Source: Verrucomicrobiota bacterium (GTDB lineage Bacteria; Verrucomicrobiota; Verrucomicrobiia; Limisphaerales; UBA1096). Taken from it: a stretch of 56,639 bases of DNA. Position numbers and translations under genes: made by a program. This document shows positions 9,390-17,700 of this stretch, piece after piece; positions within the stretch are counted from its first letter, which is position 1, and each line of letters starts with the position of its first letter. The notes beneath the pieces are model-generated. The model ran no database searches, was not told where the DNA came from, and saw nothing but the letters and a program-made list of their open reading frames with translations. The DNA lies in NCBI GenBank assembly GCA_014382705.1, contig JACNJE010000114.1, positions 1 through 56,639 on the forward strand. The letters run 5' to 3'.

Positions 9390-9899
9390 ATGGACAAGAA
9401 AACTGAAGATCAAATTGTCGGCATCAAGCATACGCTGAACGAGACGCTCGGCGAGTCGATCCATCTCGCCGACTCGCAGAGCGAACTGAAAAAGGAGATG
9501 CACGAATTGCGGAAGGATTGCGACTCGCGGCTGAAGCTTTTCAAGAAGTTGAGTTTTCGTTTCCTGCTCGTTGTCCTCGCGCTGTCCTGCTTGGCGGCGG
9601 TGTATGCCCCGGTGCGGGTGTACTTCCTCGAGAAATCGTACGTGGGCAAATGGCTTGGCTGCAGCACGGAGGAGTTGCAGGAAAACCAAGCAGCGGCGGA
9701 GCAACTGCAGCCGGGAAGTGATGCCGAGTTGGCGGAGTTCATGAAGGATCGGGCAATGGATCGGGCGCTCGAGGGCCAGGCGGCGAAGGAGGAGATTTCA
9801 TATCTTGAGAATGTTTCGCCGGCCGAGGCCAAGCGCTTGGCTGATCCAGTGCAGCCATCCGATGCCACGTCAAACTTGGCCAAGCGCCAAAACGATTGA
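9390..9899 (+). CDS. Orphan single-pass membrane protein with charged coiled-coil ends
   Basis: A 169-residue protein that I do not recognise. Residues 1-50 are strongly charged and helical (probable coiled coil with repeated Glu/Lys). One TM helix spans about 57-74 ([17 protein letters not shown]). A Glu/Ala/Gln-rich extracytoplasmic region follows. The last residues LAKRQND are encoded by a copy of the iterated palindrome at about 9876, and AKRLAD by another at about 9829, so the C-terminus may be free to vary. It lies 21 bp after the ribbon-helix-helix candidate and 17 bp before the pseudopilin start, suggesting one transcript. Confidence 0.6.
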   Translation: MDKKTEDQIVGIKHTLNETLGESIHLADSQSELKKEMHELRKDCDSRLKLFKKLSFRFLLVVLALSCLAAVYAPVRVYFLEKSYVGKWLGCSTEELQENQAAAEQLQPGSDAELAEFMKDRAMDRALEGQAAKEEISYLENVSPAEAKRLADPVQPSDATSNLAKRQND

Positions 9900-9916
9900 T
9901 CCCGCACCACCGGCCG

Positions 9917-10768
9917 ATGATCCCCCGCACGACAGCCTATCGATGCTCTGCGCCAACCCGACCGGGTGGGCGCTTGGCCAAGCGGGGCTTCACGCTGATC
10001 GAGCTGCTGGTGGTCATCGCCATCATCGCCGTGTTGGCGAGCTTGCTGTTGCCGGCTCTGGCCAAGGCCAAGCACAAGGCGGTCGAGACACGGTGCCTGA
10101 ATAATTTCAAACAAATCATGCTGGCCGCCACACTGTACGCCTCGGACTACGACGACTACATGCCGTACCCCAACTGGGGCAGCAGCGCCGCGAACGGAGC
10201 CGGTTGGCTGTACAACCCAAGCGCACGGGGCCGGTGGCACAACCGCCCACCACAGGACAGGGAGGCGATCAAGACCGGCCAGCTTTATTCCTACTCGTCT
10301 GCGCTGGAGATATTTAGCTGTCCGATGGATACACCGCAGTGCAGGGACGTGAAAGCCCGGAAGAACAGCGGATACCAGACGCTCTCCGGCTACATCATGA
10401 ATGGCTCGCTTTGCATTTTTGGCAGGCTATCCGGCAAACGGCCGAACACGATCAGGCTATCCGACTTGGCCGGGGAGAACGTGCTGATGTGGGAGACCGA
10501 CGAGCGCAAGCCGTTTTACTTCAACGACGCCTCCAGTTTTCCGCTGGAAGGCATCTCGTTGCGCCACGCAGGCAAGGGAACCAAGCTGCCGGTTGACCCC
10601 GGCAAAGCCAACGCGCAGGTGAACATCAAAAAATTTCAAAAGGGCGGGGCGCACGTTGGCAAAAGCGACGGCTCCGCCCACACCATGCCGGTGAGCCGGT
10701 TTTATTTTTTCGCGAGGCAACAAGAGAAAAACTGCCTCTGGAACGCCCCGACGCCGAACGGCCGCTGA
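9917..10768 (+). CDS. Type II secretion-type pseudopilin
   Basis: A prepilin-like protein of 283 residues from ATG 9917. The prepilin peptidase site and hydrophobic stem read [19 protein letters not shown]; cleavage would follow Gly and the new N-terminal Phe would be methylated, with Glu5 present. The rest resembles the abundant Verrucomicrobiota/Planctomycetota/Lentisphaerota pseudopilin-like proteins: [16 protein letters not shown], then YMPYPNW, and a late ISLRHAGKG block. Many such proteins occur per genome, so this need not belong to a pilus operon. The leader is unusually long (about 24 residues) and its LAKR part is encoded by the iterated palindrome. TTG at 9896 would overlap the upstream gene by 4 bp and is an alternative start. 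Confidence 0.8.
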   Translation: MIPRTTAYRCSAPTRPGGRLAKRGFTLIELLVVIAIIAVLASLLLPALAKAKHKAVETRCLNNFKQIMLAATLYASDYDDYMPYPNWGSSAANGAGWLYNPSARGRWHNRPPQDREAIKTGQLYSYSSALEIFSCPMDTPQCRDVKARKNSGYQTLSGYIMNGSLCIFGRLSGKRPNTIRLSDLAGENVLMWETDERKPFYFNDASSFPLEGISLRHAGKGTKLPVDPGKANAQVNIKKFQKGGAHVGKSDGSAHTMPVSRFYFFARQQEKNCLWNAPTPNGR

Positions 10769-10813
10769 TCGATGACACGACCCCCCCAACCCGAACCCAG
10801 CGCAACCGCCGCC

Positions 10814-10825
10814 GGTGTATACACC
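10814..10825. promoter_or_regulatory. GGTGTATACACC palindrome, copy 2
   Basis: Perfect 12-bp palindrome 46 bp after the pseudopilin stop, flanked as GCC-GGTGTATACACC-CCG. Confidence 0.45.
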
Positions 10826-10947
10826 CCGTTGATGGATTCCCACGCGAGGTGGAGGGGGCATTGTCGATACCGGTGGTGGTTCTGGCGAAATGATGGCGGT
10901 AGGCGTCGATGCCGTGTCCGGAGAAAAAACATCAGTCAATCACACCC

Positions 10948-10959
10948 GGTGTATACACC
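10948..10959. promoter_or_regulatory. GGTGTATACACC palindrome, copy 3
   Basis: Perfect 12-bp palindrome, flanked as CACCC-GGTGTATACACC-CGG, so the symmetry nearly continues outwards. It is 314 bp upstream of the gene at 11274. Confidence 0.45.
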
Positions 10960-11273
10960 CGGAGTGGTTTTGCAGCCGGCAGGACGTTGCGGTGGCGATG
11001 GTGGGCGTTGTAGTGGGCTTTGTGGTGGGCGGAAACGATGTGGCGGATGGGCAAGTGTGAAGTCTGCGCTGCCGGTTCAGGCCAAGCGCGGTCAGCGGCG
11101 GCGGCCCCTGTTGGGCCGTTTGTCGATCGACTTTTGCCGGCGAGTTGGCTTGGCAAAAAAGGAAACGAGAACACACCCGTCAGGGCGCGGGGTGTCGCGA
11201 GCGGAGAACCGTCGCGGCATCCTGTTGCCTTGAGTGGAATTGACGGGTTCACCCAAAAACAGAAAGGAACAAA

Positions 11274-12215
11274 ATGAACAAACTACAAAAAACAACACAC
11301 GCGAAATTCGTGAAACGGATCATGCTGAGCACAGCATTGACGGTAGCCGGTTTGGCAGGGCAGGCAGACGACGAGCCGGTGGATTACTCCAAATATACCA
11401 AGCCACACAAATGGGACTTCAGTTCCGGCTTGGCGGGTTGGGAGAATGTTTCCGACTCAGGCAAGGTCGGTTACGGTGACAGTTATATGTCAGATACGCT
11501 ATACGGGTCGTTTAAATTTTGGCGTTGGCAAAAGAGTTTTCGTGTCGAACCACCCGCTTTCGAGGTGGTAAAGGACACAGAGGGATTCTCTGTTCTGCGA
11601 ATGCAACCGATCAAACCGGTGATCCCGAAAAACCCACCGGATGTATTTGGGAGTGTGATTGGTTACTTGGTAAGCCCGTTCATCGACTTGACGTTCAATG
11701 ATGATGACAAGTTGGAGTTGGAAATCCGTGGTGATCGTCGTTCAGGGGCTTATTTACTATACATCGGGGGCAATCAAAAGGTATGGCTAGCACCTAAAAT
11801 CACACCCGCATCCGATGGATACAAAAAATGGTCCTTTGATCTTGAAGGGACTCGAACCATCATCACAGAGGCAAACAAATTTAAGCAAACAAGAAAGGCC
11901 AGAGTGTTGGTTGGCGTTTGGGTTGATGCGAAAGAACTTGTTGTCGGCCAAAAATGGAGCCCAACGGAAATTAGAAACATTGTCACGCCTCCGCTGTATG
12001 ACGCGGCGTTTGTGCCCCTCAAACCGAGCGACAAGCCGGAGATCACCCATCTGGGGACATCGAAGATTCAGGTTGAGTGGGATGCCGGAGTTTTGGAGTC
12101 GGCTCCCACACCGGCCGGGCCATGGAGCAGCGAAAAAGGAGAAAGCCCACTGCTGTTGAGCGTTGATGAAGGCATGGAGTTCTATCGATTGAGGGCGCGA
12201 GTCGGCGGCCAATAA
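11274..12215 (+). CDS. Secreted protein of unknown function with PVC-type C-terminal domain
   Basis: A 313-residue protein, probably exported: basic N-terminus, then hydrophobic IMLSTALTVAGLAGQA. The middle has no recognised catalytic motif; alternating strands suggest a beta-sandwich carbohydrate-binding or concanavalin-like fold (inference). The last about 45 residues (VEWDAGVLESAPTPAGPW, then EFYRLRA) match the short C-terminal module that recurs in Verrucomicrobiota secreted proteins and ends with F-Y/F-R-L. Codon use is visibly more AT-rich than in neighbours and the body lacks the iterated palindrome, which would fit recent acquisition. A strong terminator follows at 12255. Confidence 0.65.
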   Translation: MNKLQKTTHAKFVKRIMLSTALTVAGLAGQADDEPVDYSKYTKPHKWDFSSGLAGWENVSDSGKVGYGDSYMSDTLYGSFKFWRWQKSFRVEPPAFEVVKDTEGFSVLRMQPIKPVIPKNPPDVFGSVIGYLVSPFIDLTFNDDDKLELEIRGDRRSGAYLLYIGGNQKVWLAPKITPASDGYKKWSFDLEGTRTIITEANKFKQTRKARVLVGVWVDAKELVVGQKWSPTEIRNIVTPPLYDAAFVPLKPSDKPEITHLGTSKIQVEWDAGVLESAPTPAGPWSSEKGESPLLLSVDEGMEFYRLRARVGGQ

Positions 12216-12254
12216 ATTTCGCCGCATCCAACCGTTGCAAGACAGCATTGGGTG

Positions 12255-12279
12255 GCCCCGGGAAACCGGGGCTTTTTTT
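12255..12279 (+). terminator. Rho-independent terminator
   Basis: Perfect 7-bp stem GCCCCGG / CCGGGGC with a GAAA tetraloop, followed by seven T. It ends the transcript of the secreted protein 40 bp upstream. A palindrome copy (GCTTGGCCAAGCGCG) follows directly at about 12283. Confidence 0.88.
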
Positions 12280-12367
12280 GCTGCTTGGCCAAGCGCGGGT
12301 GGGGGCTTGACCCGGGGGCGGTTTTTTGCGGGACTACCGGCACCCGAGCAACTGCCGTTGGCAAATC

Positions 12368-14392
12368 ATGACTCACTCAATTCTGGCTCAAGCCGCTGAC
12401 TCCATCTCGTACTGGCCGCTGGGCATTCTGGCGATCAGTGTCGGCTTCATCGTATTCACGATCATCAAGCTGAAGTTGCATCCGTTTCTGGCACTGATCT
12501 TCGCTGCGGTGCTGACCGGGCTGTTGGCGGGGGATCTGCCGGGGATGACCACGGAAAACGTCGGCTTGTTCAAGAGCCGCGTGACCCTGAATGATACGCC
12601 GGGCGACGCCGCCAATGACATGTTGCTGGCGGTGAACTGGTCGCTGCTCGGCTTCGGCAACACGGCGGCGGGGATCGGGTTTGTCGTGGCACTGGCGGCG
12701 ATCATCGGCACGTGCATGCTCGGCAGCGGTGCGGCGGATCGCGTGGTGCGCTGGCTGCTCGGCATTTTCGGCGAGAAGCGGGCCGGCTTGGTGCTGTTGT
12801 TGAGCGGGTTTCTGCTGTCGATCCCGGTTTTTTTCGACACGGTTTTTTTCCTGCTGATCCCGCTGGCGCGGGCGCTCAGTTTGCGCACGGGCAAAAGCTA
12901 CACGCTTTACGTGATCGCGATGGCGGGCGCGGGGGCGATCACGCACTCGATGGTGCCGCCGACGCCGGGGCCGTTGATGATCGCCGAGGGTCTCAAGCTG
13001 GACTTGGGCATCGCGATGATGGCCGGCTTGGCCGCGAGCCTGTTGCCGGCGTGGCTCGTGCTGTTTTTGGCCAGGTGGTTCGATACCAAGTTCAACATCC
13101 CGATGCGGGAGTCGGCCGGGTCATCGACGAGTGAGCTACAGTCGATCGTGGACAAGCGCGATTCCGAGCTGCCGAACCTGTTCCTGTCTGTGCTGCCGAT
13201 CGCGCTGCCGCTGGTGTTGATTTCGCTGGTCTCGATCTTGAATCTGGTCGCCAAGGACGCCATCGCCGGGGCGGCTTGGTTTCGGTACCTCGAGTTTTTC
13301 GGCTCGCCGAATATCGCGATGCTGCTTGCTGCATTGCTGGCGATTTACACTCTGGCTGGGCAGATGATTCGCGAGAGCGTCCAGTCGTTCACGTACATGC
13401 CGACGAACCTGTTCCTGTTGGCGCTGCCGATCGCACTGCCGCTGGTGTTGATTTCGCTGGTCTCAATCTTGAATCTGGTTGCCAAGGACGCCATCGCCGG
13501 GGCGGCTTGGTTTCGGTACCTCGAGTTTTTCGGCTCGCCGAATATCGCGATGCTGCTTGCTGCATTGCTGGCGATTTACACTCTGGCTGGGCAGATGATT
13601 CGCGAGAGCGTCCAGTCGTTCACGTACATGCCGACGAACCTGTTCCTGTTGGCGCTGCCGATCGCACTGCCGCTGGTGTTGATTTCGCTGGTCTCAATCT
13701 TGAATCTGGTTGCCAAGGACGCCATCGCCGGGGCGGCTTGGTTTCGGTACCTCGAGTTTTTCGGCTCGCCGAATATCGCGATGCTGCTTGCTGCATTGCT
13801 GGCGATTTACACCCTGGCCGCGCAGATGATTCGCGAGAGCCGCCCGATGGAGGGCGGGCTGATGAGTACCTTGGCCAAGGTGCTTGAGGATCCGCTGCAG
13901 ACGGCCGGGGTCATTATTCTGATCACCGGCGCGGGCGGTGCGTTTGGCGGCATGATCCGCTTGGCCGGAGTTGGCGAGACGATCGCGGCCCTGGCCCGGA
14001 GCTACGATATTTCGCTCATTCTGCTGGCTTGGGGCGCGACGGCGATCATTCGGATCGCGCAAGGCTCGGCCACCGTGGCGATGATCACCGGGGTGGGTCT
14101 GATGGGTGCGATTATCGGCGACGGCAGCGGGCTGGACTATCATCCGTTTTATATTTTCCTCGCGATTGGCTTTGGCTCGATCACGTTGTCGTGGATGAAT
14201 GACAGCGGCTTTTGGGTGGTGCAGCGGCTCAGCGGCTTCACTGAGAAGGAAACGCTAAAGACGTGGAGCGTGCTACTGACAGCGATCTCGTTGCTGGGGC
14301 TGGTGCAGACTTTGACCTTCTCAAAAATCCTCCCATTCAAGCCGGAGGCCAAGCCGGCCGAGGCGGCGGCGCTCGTCGTGCAGCAGAAATAG
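12368..14392 (+). CDS. GntP-family gluconate/organic-acid permease with internal triplication
   Basis: An inner-membrane proton symporter of the GntP family, which moves gluconate and related acids. The product is 674 residues against about 440-460 for the family. The excess is a 77-residue unit present two and two-thirds times (residues about 270-491), each with two probable TM helices (LPLVLISLVSILNLV and NIAMLLAALLAIYTL). Flanking regions are normal: early GTCMLGSGAADRVVRW, SMVPPTPGP, and late LITGAGGAFGG and WMNDSGFW. ATG at 12368 is preferred; the open frame extends to 12326. The added helices come in pairs, so topology could be kept. Substrate and activity of the enlarged form are unknown. 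Confidence 0.85.
   Translation: MTHSILAQAADSISYWPLGILAISVGFIVFTIIKLKLHPFLALIFAAVLTGLLAGDLPGMTTENVGLFKSRVTLNDTPGDAANDMLLAVNWSLLGFGNTAAGIGFVVALAAIIGTCMLGSGAADRVVRWLLGIFGEKRAGLVLLLSGFLLSIPVFFDTVFFLLIPLARALSLRTGKSYTLYVIAMAGAGAITHSMVPPTPGPLMIAEGLKLDLGIAMMAGLAASLLPAWLVLFLARWFDTKFNIPMRESAGSSTSELQSIVDKRDSELPNLFLSVLPIALPLVLISLVSILNLVAKDAIAGAAWFRYLEFFGSPNIAMLLAALLAIYTLAGQMIRESVQSFTYMPTNLFLLALPIALPLVLISLVSILNLVAKDAIAGAAWFRYLEFFGSPNIAMLLAALLAIYTLAGQMIRESVQSFTYMPTNLFLLALPIALPLVLISLVSILNLVAKDAIAGAAWFRYLEFFGSPNIAMLLAALLAIYTLAAQMIRESRPMEGGLMSTLAKVLEDPLQTAGVIILITGAGGAFGGMIRLAGVGETIAALARSYDISLILLAWGATAIIRIAQGSATVAMITGVGLMGAIIGDGSGLDYHPFYIFLAIGFGSITLSWMNDSGFWVVQRLSGFTEKETLKTWSVLLTAISLLGLVQTLTFSKILPFKPEAKPAEAAALVVQQK
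13175..13840 (+). repeat. Tandem 231-bp in-frame repeat inside the permease gene
   Basis: Units begin at 13193, 13424 and 13655 (CTGCCGATCGC), each 231 bp = 77 codons apart; the third stops after 186 bp at CGCGAGAGC, 13840. Units 2 and 3 are almost identical; unit 1 differs at silent sites (for example GCG versus GCA and CTCGATC versus CTCAATC). The unit junctions carry a linker, SVQSFTYMPT, that has no counterpart at either end of the array. Confidence 0.92.
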
Positions 14393-14464
14393 GTTGAACC
14401 GGCGGGGAATCGCTTTTCTTATCGGGCAACGCGCGACCGCTTGGCCAAGCGCACGAGGAGCGAC

Positions 14465-15745
14465 GTGAAGCCGACCGATCTCAGGGGGATTCTCCAGTAC
14501 ATTCCGAAGTTTCGGGACAGGATTTTTGTGGTTAGTGTCGATGGCGCGATTGTCAGCGACGAGAATTTCTCGAACCTCCTCCTCGACTTCGCCGTGTTGC
14601 GCTCGCTCAACATCCGCGTCGCCCTCGTTCACGGCGCGGCCAGCCAGATTGCGTCGATGGCGCTGGAGCGCGGCGTCGAGCCGTCCGACCTCGACGGCAC
14701 CGAGCCGGTCGATGCCCTCACGCTGGAGATGGCGCTCACGGCGGCCAACCGGCTCACGCACGAGATCCTCGAGGGCTTTGCCGCCAACGGCCTGCGCGGC
14801 GTCTCGACCAATGCCGTGACAGCCCACCCGCGCGGCATCATCGACGGCACCGATTATCAATTCGCCGGCAAGGTCGAGCGGATCGATCTTGGCCACCTGG
14901 AGACGCTTCTGGCGCAGGGCAGCATCCCGGTCATCCCACCGCTTGGCTTCGACGGCGAGGGCAACACCTACCGTGTCAACTCCGACGACCTCGCCCGCGA
15001 GGTGGCCGTGCGGCTGCGGGCCACCAAGCTGATCTACGTCACCACCCGCGACGGGTTGATTCGCCACGGCGACGTGATCCGGCAGATTCCCAACGGCGAA
15101 CTCGACCAGATTCTCGAGCACGAGCCGGGCAGTCTCGAGCCGGAACAGCTGGCCAAGGCGCGCAACTCCGCCGCCGCCTGCTCCGCCGGAATCCCGCGTG
15201 TGCACCTCATCAACGGCAGCGTGCACGAAGGCCTGCTCGCCGAGGTGTTCTCCAACACCGGCATCGGCACGCTCGTTTACGCCAACGAATACCGGCAGAT
15301 TCGCCCGGCGAAAAAGTCCGACCTCGGCAGCATCCTCGCGCTGACGAAGCACGCCATCGAGTCGGCCGAGCTGATGGAGCGCAGTCTTGCCGAACTCGAG
15401 GCCGGCGTCGGCGAGTTTCACCTGTTCGAGATTGACGGCAACCCGGTCGGCTGTTTTTCGCTGACGGTTTTTGCCGAGGCCAACGCCGCCGAACTGGGCG
15501 CCGTTTGCGTCAGTGCCGCGCATGAAAACCAGGGGATCGGCCGCCGACTCGTCGAGTACGCCGAGAAACTGGGCCGCGACCACGGCTTGGCTAAGCTGTT
15601 CGTCCTCTCGACACAGACGTTCAAGTGGTTCCAGTCCAAGGCCGGCTTCACCGAGGGCACGCTCGACGACCTGCCCGAGTCGCGCCGCGCGGCAGCGGAA
15701 GCAAGCGGCCGCAAATCAAAAGTGCTGCTCAAACCGCTGGAATGA
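14465..15745 (+). CDS. argA: Amino-acid N-acetyltransferase (ArgA-like N-acetylglutamate synthase)
   Basis: Predicted to acetylate glutamate with acetyl-CoA, the first step of arginine synthesis; cytoplasmic. The 426-residue product has an amino-acid-kinase-like domain (about 1-280; VHGAASQIA and later TNAVTAHPRG) and a GNAT domain (about 285-426; AVCVSAAHENQGIGRRLVEYAE, the acetyl-CoA loop), the classical ArgA order. GTG at 14465 has GGAG four bases upstream; TTG at 14441 lies inside a palindrome copy (14438-14451) and would add LAKR. The stop overlaps the next start (ATGA). Confidence 0.87.
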   Translation: MKPTDLRGILQYIPKFRDRIFVVSVDGAIVSDENFSNLLLDFAVLRSLNIRVALVHGAASQIASMALERGVEPSDLDGTEPVDALTLEMALTAANRLTHEILEGFAANGLRGVSTNAVTAHPRGIIDGTDYQFAGKVERIDLGHLETLLAQGSIPVIPPLGFDGEGNTYRVNSDDLAREVAVRLRATKLIYVTTRDGLIRHGDVIRQIPNGELDQILEHEPGSLEPEQLAKARNSAAACSAGIPRVHLINGSVHEGLLAEVFSNTGIGTLVYANEYRQIRPAKKSDLGSILALTKHAIESAELMERSLAELEAGVGEFHLFEIDGNPVGCFSLTVFAEANAAELGAVCVSAAHENQGIGRRLVEYAEKLGRDHGLAKLFVLSTQTFKWFQSKAGFTEGTLDDLPESRRAAAEASGRKSKVLLKPLE

Positions 15746-16338
15746 GCGCCGCGCTTCAGCCCATCCGCGAAGCGTGCGAGCGGCACGGCATCGAGCCGAC
15801 GCCGACGCTGCTCGTGGCCAGCGTGGCCGATCAGCGCATGGCCGAGTGCCGCCAAATCGCCGGGTGGGACTTCGCCGAGGAGCGGCGCTTGGTCATCTCC
15901 ACCTCGCGCTACGGCATCGGCCAAGCGGAGCATTCGAACAACACGCCGCTTGGCCTGCATCGCATCGCGGAAAAAATTGGCGGCGACTCGCCCGCCGGTT
16001 CCGTGTTCGAGAGTCGCGAAATCGTCGGCACCGTCGCCGAGTTGCCCAAGGCCCCCATCGCGCACCGCATCCTGTGGCTCGACGGCCTCGAGCCGGGCTT
16101 CAACCGGGGTGGCGACGTTGATACGCATGCGCGGTACGTGTACATCCACGGCGTTGGCGACGAGACCACGCTGGGCCAACCGGCCTCGAGCGGCTGCCTC
16201 CACCTCGCCGCCGCCGACCTGCTCCCCTTCTTCGACCGCACCCCCAGCGGCACCCTCCTCTGGATCACCAAAGGCCCGCTTGGCCAAGAGGGAAGAAACA
16301 CAGAGAGAGAGTTGTTAACCGCGCATGGACGACCATGA
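15742..16338 (+). CDS. L,D-transpeptidase (YkuD) domain protein
   Basis: A 198-residue protein predicted to form or modify peptidoglycan cross-links. The YkuD signature is IHGVGDETTLGQPASSGCLHL: His136 and the nucleophile Cys152 of the H-x-G ... S-x-G-C box. The residue usually Arg after the Cys is His (CLH instead of CIR). No signal peptide is evident from ATG 15742, unusual for an enzyme acting outside the membrane, so an alternative export route or a cytosolic relic is possible. The C-terminal GPLGQEGRNTE follows a palindrome near-copy. The start overlaps argA by 4 bp. Confidence 0.78.
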   Translation: MSAALQPIREACERHGIEPTPTLLVASVADQRMAECRQIAGWDFAEERRLVISTSRYGIGQAEHSNNTPLGLHRIAEKIGGDSPAGSVFESREIVGTVAELPKAPIAHRILWLDGLEPGFNRGGDVDTHARYVYIHGVGDETTLGQPASSGCLHLAAADLLPFFDRTPSGTLLWITKGPLGQEGRNTERELLTAHGRP

Positions 16339-16620
16339 ACGCGAAGAACGGAAGAAAAAAATCCCGCAGGGATTTTGTCTTGCAGCCCAAGGTTGAATCA
16401 AAAGATTCTACCTTGGGAACAGCGCCCCAAACAGGAAACAACCCTGAAAGTGGTTGAACAACACCGGGCCGATCTGACACCCAACGTCGTTTGTTTTGCG
16501 AAACCCTTGCAGGGTTTTCAGGTTTTTTGCGCGTATCCCAAGGTAGAAACCTGTCGGTTTCAAACCTTGGGCTTTAGGGTGTTATCCCTACGGGATAAGT
16601 CGCATCGCCGAGGTGTCACT
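16339..16620. repeat. Intergenic hairpin mosaic (copy 3)
   Basis: No gene seen in these 282 bp. At least four near-perfect hairpins are strung together: AAAATCCC-gca-GGGATTTT (16358-16376, a weak terminator candidate), CCCAAGGTtGAATC ... GATTCtACCTTGGG (16386-16417), CCCAAGGTAGAAACC ... GGTTTCAAACCTTGGG (16537-16571) and TTATCCC-tac-GGGATAA (16582-16598). The family shares CTTGGGAAC...AACCCTGAA with 7080-7200. Confidence 0.65.
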
Positions 16621-16623
16621 TAA

Positions 16624-17592
16624 TCAAGCCAACTGGTCGGCGTTGACGACGTTTTGCGGGTGGCCGGCGAGGAATGCCTTCACATTATGCACGGCGACGC
16701 CGATCAACCGGCGGCGGGCGGCTTGGGTGGCCCAGCCGATGTGCGGGGTGATGTGGCAGTTCGGCGCGGTGTAAAGCGGGTGGTCGGCGGGCGGCGGCTC
16801 GGTTTCCATCACGTCCAGACCGGCGCCGGCGATCTCGCCGTCGTGCAGCGCCTTGGCCAGGGCGAGCGTGTCGACGAGCGGGCCGCGCGCGGTGTTGATC
16901 AGCAACGCGCTTGGCTTCATTTGCGACAGGCGCTTGGCGTTGACGAGATGATGATTTGCGCCGGTCAACGGACAATGCAAACTGAGCACGTCGCTCTCGG
17001 CGATGACTTCACCGAGTCCGGCGAGTTCGATGCCGTCGGGCAACGTGCGGGGCGGGCGGGGGTTGTGCGCGATCACGCGCATGCCGAACGCGCGGGCGAT
17101 CTGCGCGACTTCGCGGCCGATTTGGCCAAGGCCAATGATGCCAAACGTGCGGCCGCTCAACTCGGTCAGCGGTTGGTTCCAAAAACAAAAATCTGGGCAG
17201 CTCGCCCAGTCGCCGCTGCGGACTTTTTCCGCGTGCGCCGCGACGTGCTGCGTGAGGTGCAGCACATGCGCGAAAACCATCTGCGCCACCGCCGGCGTCG
17301 AGTAGGACGGGATGTTCGTGACCGGCACCCCGCGCGCCCCGGCGGCGGCGAGATCGACGACGTTGTAGCCGGTGGCCAGCACGCCGATGTAACGCAGCTT
17401 GGCCAAGCGCTCGATCGTGTTGGCGTTCAAGACGGTTTTGTTCGTGAGCAAAATCTCGGCGTCCGCGGCGCGCTTGGCCATTAAATCGGCGGGAGTGCGG
17501 TCATGCATTTGCAGTTGGCCAAGCGCGGCGAGGCCGTCCCAGTCGAGATCGCCGGGGTTGGCGGTGTAAGCGTCGAGGATGACAATTTTCAC
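16624..17592 (-). CDS. D-2-hydroxyacid dehydrogenase (glycerate/hydroxypyruvate reductase type)
   Basis: An NAD(P)-dependent cytoplasmic oxidoreductase of 322 residues acting on a 2-oxo/2-hydroxy acid. The Rossmann motif is GLGQIG at about residue 147. Catalytic residues are in the expected blocks: Arg in INTARGPLVD, Glu in METEPPP, His in HITPHIGWAT. GTG at 17592 gives the usual N-terminus VKIVILDAY; the open frame upstream has no homology. It sits 108 bp from the divergent glycosyltransferase. The exact substrate among glycerate, phosphoglycerate or phosphite is not fixed by sequence; length and motifs favour glycerate dehydrogenase-like activity. Confidence 0.86.
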   Translation of the reverse strand: MKIVILDAYTANPGDLDWDGLAALGQLQMHDRTPADLMAKRAADAEILLTNKTVLNANTIERLAKLRYIGVLATGYNVVDLAAAGARGVPVTNIPSYSTPAVAQMVFAHVLHLTQHVAAHAEKVRSGDWASCPDFCFWNQPLTELSGRTFGIIGLGQIGREVAQIARAFGMRVIAHNPRPPRTLPDGIELAGLGEVIAESDVLSLHCPLTGANHHLVNAKRLSQMKPSALLINTARGPLVDTLALAKALHDGEIAGAGLDVMETEPPPADHPLYTAPNCHITPHIGWATQAARRRLIGVAVHNVKAFLAGHPQNVVNADQLA

Positions 17593-17700
17593 GTGGCCCG
17601 AATGAAACGGGAACGGGCCGCGCGGGGCAATTCGGAAAAATCCGGTTGCCACCGGCGGGTCGGCTGTGGACGCTGGGGGCGTGGGAGCGGCCAAGCGTTA

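Larger units (their letters stand above)
10769..11273. other. 505-bp gap without a recognisable gene
   Basis: Open frames on both strands here are low-complexity and match nothing I recognise. The stretch carries two of the three GGTGTATACACC palindromes (10814 and 10948), 134 bp apart. A decayed mobile or regulatory element is possible. The right end should contain the promoter of the secreted protein at 11274. Confidence 0.4.

Noticed and set aside
10772..11233. Open frame of 153 codons in the gap after the pseudopilin
   Set aside because: Arg/Gly/Trp-rich, no homology recognised, and it contains two of the palindromes; opposite-strand frames are no better.
13175..13840. CRISPR-like tandem repeat
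   Set aside because: Units are 231 bp, adjacent, in frame and translated as membrane helices; no spacers.
14321..15583. 420-codon minus-strand frame opposite the ArgA-like gene
   Set aside because: No family features; the plus-strand gene has two recognisable domains and coupled neighbours.
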